Positions 59,012 through 62,803 of a stretch of 62,803 bases of DNA are shown piece after piece. The stretch's first letter is position 1, and each line of letters begins with the position of its first letter. Source of the stretch: Lachnoclostridium sp. (GTDB lineage Bacteria > Bacillota > Clostridia > Lachnospirales > Lachnospiraceae). Below the pieces are notes generated by a model, which saw nothing but the letters and a program-made list of their open reading frames with translations, searched no databases and was not told the DNA's origin. The DNA lies in NCBI GenBank assembly GCA_021770065.1, contig JAETRR010000034.1, forward strand, positions 1 to 62,803. Reading direction: 5' to 3'. Position numbers and translations under genes: made by a program.

Positions 59012-59878
59012 ATGAGAAAGAAGAGCAGATTTTTATCGGGATGGAATCTGGTACTGCTGATTGTGTGTGTGGTTCTTTTTCTGACGCTTCTGGGGTTCCT
59101 TGTATGGAACCGGCAGACAGAGCAGGCAGAAACTGAGAGACTGAAGAAGCAGGCAGAGACCGAGGAGATGCTTTCGGTTCCGGCGGAAGAGCCGGAACCG
59201 GAGGCAGAACGGGAAGAGGCAGAGCAGCCGGAAGCAGAGGCGGCGGCCCCGGTCCAGGCCAGAGGGATTGCATGCTGGGGAGACGAATTCTTCCGGGGCC
59301 AGGAGGCAGAGGAGAATTCATACCGCGTTACGCTTCAGGAACGGCTTGCAGAGAACGGCTACGATCTGGAAGTAACGGGGAAGACGCTGTCCGGAGCCAG
59401 CACCCTGTCACTGATGAAAATGGCAGGTGTTCCGGAGGAAGAAGTGGAAGCTTATATCACATCACACCAGGAAGGGGCAGAAGGAACAGAGCTTCCTGTT
59501 ACAGAGACGGGAACGAGAGATCTGACAGAAGAACAGCTGGAAAGAACAGAAGCGGATTATATTCCGGTTCTTTTTATGGGGTATTACGGCGGATGGAACC
59601 GGGATCCCCAGGAACTGATTGAACAGCAGACAAAGATACTGGAGACCTTTGCAGGTAACAGGGAACAGTTCCTTGTGGTGGGTGTCCGTCCCATGGACGG
59701 AAGCGTAAGCCAGGAGGATTATGATACCGCCATGGAAGCGGCCTGGGGAGAGCACTATCTCAGCGCTGCGGAAGTGACAACGCAGAATGTAGCCAGCAGA
59801 ACCGGCCAGCAGGAGATTGGAAATGCGATCTACGAGAAGCTGGAGGAGCTTGGATATATCCAGAAGGAACAGACATGA
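59012..59878 (+). CDS. Membrane-anchored pseudo-SGNH protein
   Basis: 288 residues. One N-terminal membrane helix (about 12-34), an acidic E/A/P/K linker (35-80), then an SGNH-hydrolase-like domain. The usual GDSL nucleophile block reads IACWGDEFFRG, so Ser is replaced by Glu. The glycine block (GKTLSGAS) and asparagine-containing GGWN are kept, but the usual DxxH near the C-terminus is missing (SRTGQQEIGNAI). It is probably inactive as a hydrolase. It overlaps the LCP gene by four bases. Confidence 0.6.
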   Translation: MRKKSRFLSGWNLVLLIVCVVLFLTLLGFLVWNRQTEQAETERLKKQAETEEMLSVPAEEPEPEAEREEAEQPEAEAAAPVQARGIACWGDEFFRGQEAEENSYRVTLQERLAENGYDLEVTGKTLSGASTLSLMKMAGVPEEEVEAYITSHQEGAEGTELPVTETGTRDLTEEQLERTEADYIPVLFMGYYGGWNRDPQELIEQQTKILETFAGNREQFLVVGVRPMDGSVSQEDYDTAMEAAWGEHYLSAAEVTTQNVASRTGQQEIGNAIYEKLEELGYIQKEQT

Positions 59879-60897
59879 AAAAAAAGACAATCATCCGGAT
59901 GATTCCGGTGATTACCATTGTGGTTTTTGCGGCAGCGGGAAGCGTGATTGCCTTTCGGGGGATGCAGAACATGCAGGAGACAGGTTCCGGATATGAAGCA
60001 GAAGCCGCGTATGAGACAGAAACTGCATACAGCACGGAGGGAGCTGCCGGGACTGTTACATGGAACGGAAAAACCTACCGTTACAACGATCATCTGAGCA
60101 ACTATCTGTTTCTCGGTGTAGACAAAGAGGAACTGGCGGAGACAGAGACCGGTAACCTGGATGCGGGGCAGACGGATGCCGTCTTCCTCCTCTCCTGGGA
60201 CAGGGTAGAAGAGACTATGACAGTCATATCCATACCCCGGGATACCATGACGCCTTTCAACTATTACGGGACAGAGGGGCAGGATCTGGGAAGAGTCAAG
60301 GGACATTTGAACCTGGCCTTTGCCTACGGGGACGGGAAGCATGAGAGCTGCAGACTTACGGCCCAGGCCGTATCGGAGCTTTTTTACGGACTTCCCATTG
60401 ACCGGTACTGTGCAGTGAGCCTGGAGGCCCTGCCGGAAGTAATGAAAGAGATCGGCTCCGTGACAGTGACAGTTCCCAATAACAGCCTGGAGAATAAATA
60501 TCCGGAATATAAAGAGGAAACGGAAGTTACCGTGGACAGTGGGAATGTTGAACCCTTCATCCGGTACAGGGATATTACAGTCAGCCAGAGTGCTCTTGCC
60601 AGACTGGAACGCCAGGAGGTTTTTCTGGAGGCATTTATGGTGAAGGCAGATGAGAAGTTTCTGGAGGATCCGGGGTTTGTCACCCGTACCTACGAGTCTC
60701 TTAAGCCCTATATGGTGACGAATGCAGGGGCGGATGAGTTTGCGAAGTTTATGGAATGTCTGGCTGTAAAAGGAACACCCGTCCACTGGACTGTTCCGGG
60801 AACCGGAACAGAGGGCAAGGTATATGATGAGTACCATGTGGATGAAGATGCATTGTATGAGAAGATAATAGAAGCATTTTATATAGAGGAAGTGTGA
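59875..60897 (+). CDS. LytR-CpsA-Psr (LCP) family protein
   Basis: 340 residues, with an N-terminal membrane helix (about 8-27). The LCP domain has LSNYLFLGVDKEE, a QTDAVFLLSWDR strand (Arg before Asp changed to Gln), VISIPRDTMTPF and GRVKGHLNLAFAYGDG. LCP enzymes join sugar polymers to peptidoglycan. The operon supplies no glycosyltransferases in this window, so the polymer is unknown. Coupled to both neighbours by small overlaps. Confidence 0.88.
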   Translation: MKKKTIIRMIPVITIVVFAAAGSVIAFRGMQNMQETGSGYEAEAAYETETAYSTEGAAGTVTWNGKTYRYNDHLSNYLFLGVDKEELAETETGNLDAGQTDAVFLLSWDRVEETMTVISIPRDTMTPFNYYGTEGQDLGRVKGHLNLAFAYGDGKHESCRLTAQAVSELFYGLPIDRYCAVSLEALPEVMKEIGSVTVTVPNNSLENKYPEYKEETEVTVDSGNVEPFIRYRDITVSQSALARLERQEVFLEAFMVKADEKFLEDPGFVTRTYESLKPYMVTNAGADEFAKFMECLAVKGTPVHWTVPGTGTEGKVYDEYHVDEDALYEKIIEAFYIEEV

Positions 60898-60902
60898 GAA
60901 GG

Positions 60903-61685
60903 ATGAAGAAGCAGCAGAAGTATATACTTGGAGGCGTTCTGGTTCTGCTTGCAGTTATATGTGCAGGCGTCGGCATCAGTCATTTTGCCCGGGAGAAAAA
61001 TGCGGGTAAAGAATATGAGGAGCTTAAAGAGACTGTGGCGGCAGAGCCGGAGGCAGAAGAGCCGGAAGAGGAGCTTCCCGAGGAGGAGCCGGAGCCGAAG
61101 GTGGAGATTCCCATTGATTTTGCGGCTCTGAAGGAACAGAACGAGGATGTCTATGCTTGGATCCGGATTCCGGGGACGAATGTGGACTATCCCATTCTCC
61201 AGCATGATGAGGATAACGGATATTACTTAAACCATACCATTGACGGTGTGGAAGCCATTGAAGGTTCTATATATACGGAAAATTATAACAGTAAAGAATT
61301 TGACGATCCCAACACGGTTATTTACGGACACAACATGAAAAACGGTTCCATGTTCCGTACTTTACATAATTACGAGGACAGGACATTTTTTGATGAAAAC
61401 AGGGATATTTTCATTTATATGCCGGATCGGATTCTGGAATACCGGATCTTTGCGGCTTACGTCTATGACAACCGGCATCTGCTGCTGAACTATGATCTGG
61501 AGGATACGGCGGTGTTTCAGCAGTATATTGACGACATTTTCAATATCCGGGCGATGAACGCCTACATAGATGCTTCCATGAATGTGGGAGCGGACGACAG
61601 GATTCTGACCCTGTCTACCTGCAATGCAGGGATTGAGACCCAGAGATATCTAGTACAAGCTGTACTAATATCTATAGATTATTAG
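60903..61685 (+). CDS. Class B sortase (SrtB-like)
   Basis: 260 residues: N-terminal signal/anchor helix, an acidic linker, then a sortase B domain with the NVDYPILQHDEDNGYYLNHTID block, His in VIYGHNMKNGSMF, and the catalytic Cys in ILTLSTCNAG (TLSTC). Arg likely lies in ETQRYLV. The ATG at 60903 follows GAGGAAG; an in-frame GTG at 60894 is possible. The next gene encodes a protein with an SPKTG sorting signal. Confidence 0.92.
   Translation: MKKQQKYILGGVLVLLAVICAGVGISHFAREKNAGKEYEELKETVAAEPEAEEPEEELPEEEPEPKVEIPIDFAALKEQNEDVYAWIRIPGTNVDYPILQHDEDNGYYLNHTIDGVEAIEGSIYTENYNSKEFDDPNTVIYGHNMKNGSMFRTLHNYEDRTFFDENRDIFIYMPDRILEYRIFAAYVYDNRHLLLNYDLEDTAVFQQYIDDIFNIRAMNAYIDASMNVGADDRILTLSTCNAGIETQRYLVQAVLISIDY
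61645..61672 (+). other. Hairpin at the 3' end of the sortase gene
   Basis: GATAT (61645-61649) and TAGTACA (61651-61657) pair with TGTACTA (61661-61667) and ATATC (61668-61672) around AGC, with one bulged C. It lies in the last codons, just upstream of the substrate gene. Confidence 0.5.
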
Positions 61686-61705
61686 GGAAAGGAGGAAAAA
61701 ATCCA

Positions 61706-62425
61706 ATGAAAAAGAAACTTTTTGCTATGCTTCTGACAGCAGCACTGGTAGCAGCACAGGGCGTTACCGCTCTTGCAGCAGGAAGTGCGGAGGCAGGAAA
61801 TACGGTTAAGACTCCGTTGAGCAGCATAGAAGTTACTCCTGTGACGCCGGGTACGGTGGAAGTTATCACAAGTGACTCTGTTGCCGCGGCAGTTGATTCG
61901 TATCTGCCCTGCACATTAAGTGCAGAGACGAAAGAGGCAGTAAAAGCACAGCTTACTGAAGCTGCAGACGGAAAGGTGGACAGTGTCCTTAAATCCATGA
62001 GTGATGATGCCCGTAAAGGCATCAGGAGATTCACTACATTGGGTGTTCTGGATCTGAAACCCGAGTCTGGAAGTACCATGACTATGCGTATAACAAATGT
62101 TCCGGCAGATGTAACGCTTTATGCTCTGCATCTGACAAAGGATGGTGTCTGGGAGCAGATCCCGGTAACCAGAAACGGAGATATGTTTACGTTTAGTTCT
62201 TCGAACTGGTCACCCGTTATCTTTGGTTACAAAGAGCCCTGGGTAGATCCGGATCCTGGTCATGGCACCAGCGGCGGTGGACAGAGTTCATCCGCTGAAA
62301 CCACATCAGCAGGTCTTGTGGCTTCGCCGAAGACCGGTGTGGCTTCTGACTGGACCTTGTGGATGGGCGGAGCAGTTGCTCTGCTTGCAGTCGCAAGTGT
62401 AATGTTCAGAAAGAAAGAGGCATAA
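61706..62425 (+). CDS. Sortase-anchored surface protein (SPKTG)
   Basis: 239 residues. Cleavable signal peptide (MKKKLFAMLLTAALVAAQG to about residue 26), a beta-rich middle (LDLKPESGSTMTMRITNVPA, LYALHLTKDGVWEQIPVTR), a Gly/Ser/Thr-rich stalk, and a sorting signal: VASPKTG, a hydrophobic helix and RKKEA. SPKTG fits the NPxTG/SPKTG-like preference of class B sortases. The likely enzyme is the preceding sortase. No domain of known function is recognised. Confidence 0.85.
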   Translation: MKKKLFAMLLTAALVAAQGVTALAAGSAEAGNTVKTPLSSIEVTPVTPGTVEVITSDSVAAAVDSYLPCTLSAETKEAVKAQLTEAADGKVDSVLKSMSDDARKGIRRFTTLGVLDLKPESGSTMTMRITNVPADVTLYALHLTKDGVWEQIPVTRNGDMFTFSSSNWSPVIFGYKEPWVDPDPGHGTSGGGQSSSAETTSAGLVASPKTGVASDWTLWMGGAVALLAVASVMFRKKEA

Positions 62426-62803
62426 TTTGCCGAAAGGTTTGGGGCTGTACACTTCGGTGTGCGGCTCCAAATTAAAAAATGGTTATAAGAAAAGAAATAT
62501 GAATGCGAATATAAGGACAGAATCAAGTTTAGAAAAGGATTTTGTATTGATAATATTGGGATAGAAAATGTAATAGTTTAGATTCGATGTAGAGAATAAA
62601 GGCAGGATGGAGAAAAGGATGTTAGATAGGTATAAAGCTGCAATATACCGGGAGGGGTAAATTGACGGCTTTTGTTAGGGAGAGATTTATGTAGTGTCCG
62701 CTGATTAGGTCTAACTTCCTTGAATTTACTGACTTTCACCCCGATTTCTGGTATAATATTTGCAAAGGTTTCGATAAAACAAGAGCGTTTTCTTTGCAGC
62801 TTT
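62426..62803 (+). other. 378-base gene-free end of the window
   Basis: Contains a GC-rich hairpin right after the anchored-protein gene (62441-62468, arms GGGGCTGTACAC and GTGTGCGGCTCC around TTCG, followed by A-rich rather than T-rich sequence), then AT-rich bases with no open frame, then a promoter at 62729-62757 that points out of the window. The stretch from about 62690 on may be the edge of a mobile element, but this is unproved. Confidence 0.5.
62729..62757 (+). promoter_or_regulatory. Outward sigmaA promoter at the window end
   Basis: CTGACT (62729-62734), a 17-base spacer and a perfect TATAAT (62752-62757) with TGG before it. It drives a gene beyond the right edge. Confidence 0.6.

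Overview
The window is a Gram-positive, anaerobic-clostridial chromosome segment, most likely from Lachnospiraceae (Clostridium cluster XIVa-like). The evidence is the mid-GC composition, strong AGGAGG ribosome-binding sites, a Firmicutes-type chemotaxis set (CheC, CheD, CheV and a CheC-like FliY), FliW/CsrA, no P- or L-ring genes, a class B sortase with an SPKTG substrate, and a BY-kinase split into two proteins. The genus cannot be fixed from sequence alone. No rRNA, tRNA, CRISPR, prophage or intact insertion sequence is visible.

Layout. (1) 1-6633: housekeeping genes eno, rpsO and pnp, the last with a large structured leader, then a two-gene surface-sugar operon (NAD-dependent epimerase and a DUF4422 protein). 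(2) 6760-8506, minus strand: a FliK-like protein and a stand-alone FlhB C-terminal domain protein (YlqG/YlqH type). (3) 8599-48381: an almost continuous 40-kb motility and chemotaxis supercluster on the plus strand: cheA-cheW-cheR-cheB, flgM-flgN-flgK-flgL-DUF6470-fliW-csrA, a lytic transglycosylase, flgB-fliE-fliF-fliG-fliH-fliI-fliJ-fliK-flgD-(TIGR02530)-flgE-flbD-motA-motB-fliM-cheY-flgC-fliY-fliO-fliP-fliQ-fliR-flhB-flhA-sigma28-flgF-flgG-cheC-cheD-cheV, then an EAL-like/HDOD protein and a REC/HD-GYP/GGDEF protein. A PilZ protein follows on the opposite strand. (4) 49247-56518: an ABC-F ATPase, a lipoprotein, an NCS2 purine permease, an MscL with a zinc ribbon, an OPT transporter coupled to a PqqD-domain protein, and an XRE regulator. 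(5) 56778-62425: a surface-assembly operon with a CpsB phosphatase, CpsC/YveK adaptor, CpsD BY-kinase, degenerate SGNH protein, LCP ligase, sortase B and its probable anchored substrate.

How the genes work together. The supercluster encodes the basal body, rod, hook, hook-filament junction, export gate and ATPase, stator, switch, the full adaptation chemistry and the sigma28/FlgM checkpoint. Flagellin, the filament cap (FliD), FliS and chemoreceptors must lie elsewhere. c-di-GMP genes at its 3' end (making, breaking and sensing) suggest coupling of motility to second-messenger control.

Most notable observations: flgC is absent from flgB-fliE and sits between cheY and fliY; FliY lacks the N-terminal CheY-binding-like motif but carries two copies in its linker; fliL, flhF and flhG are missing; the sigma28 start region lies in an imperfect 16-17-bp tandem repeat; the flgF-flgG spacer can fold into two mutually exclusive hairpins; a 25-bp palindromic repeat occurs three times with compensating base changes; flgE has an AT-rich variable core; and the sortase/LCP/BY-kinase operon contains a pseudo-SGNH protein.
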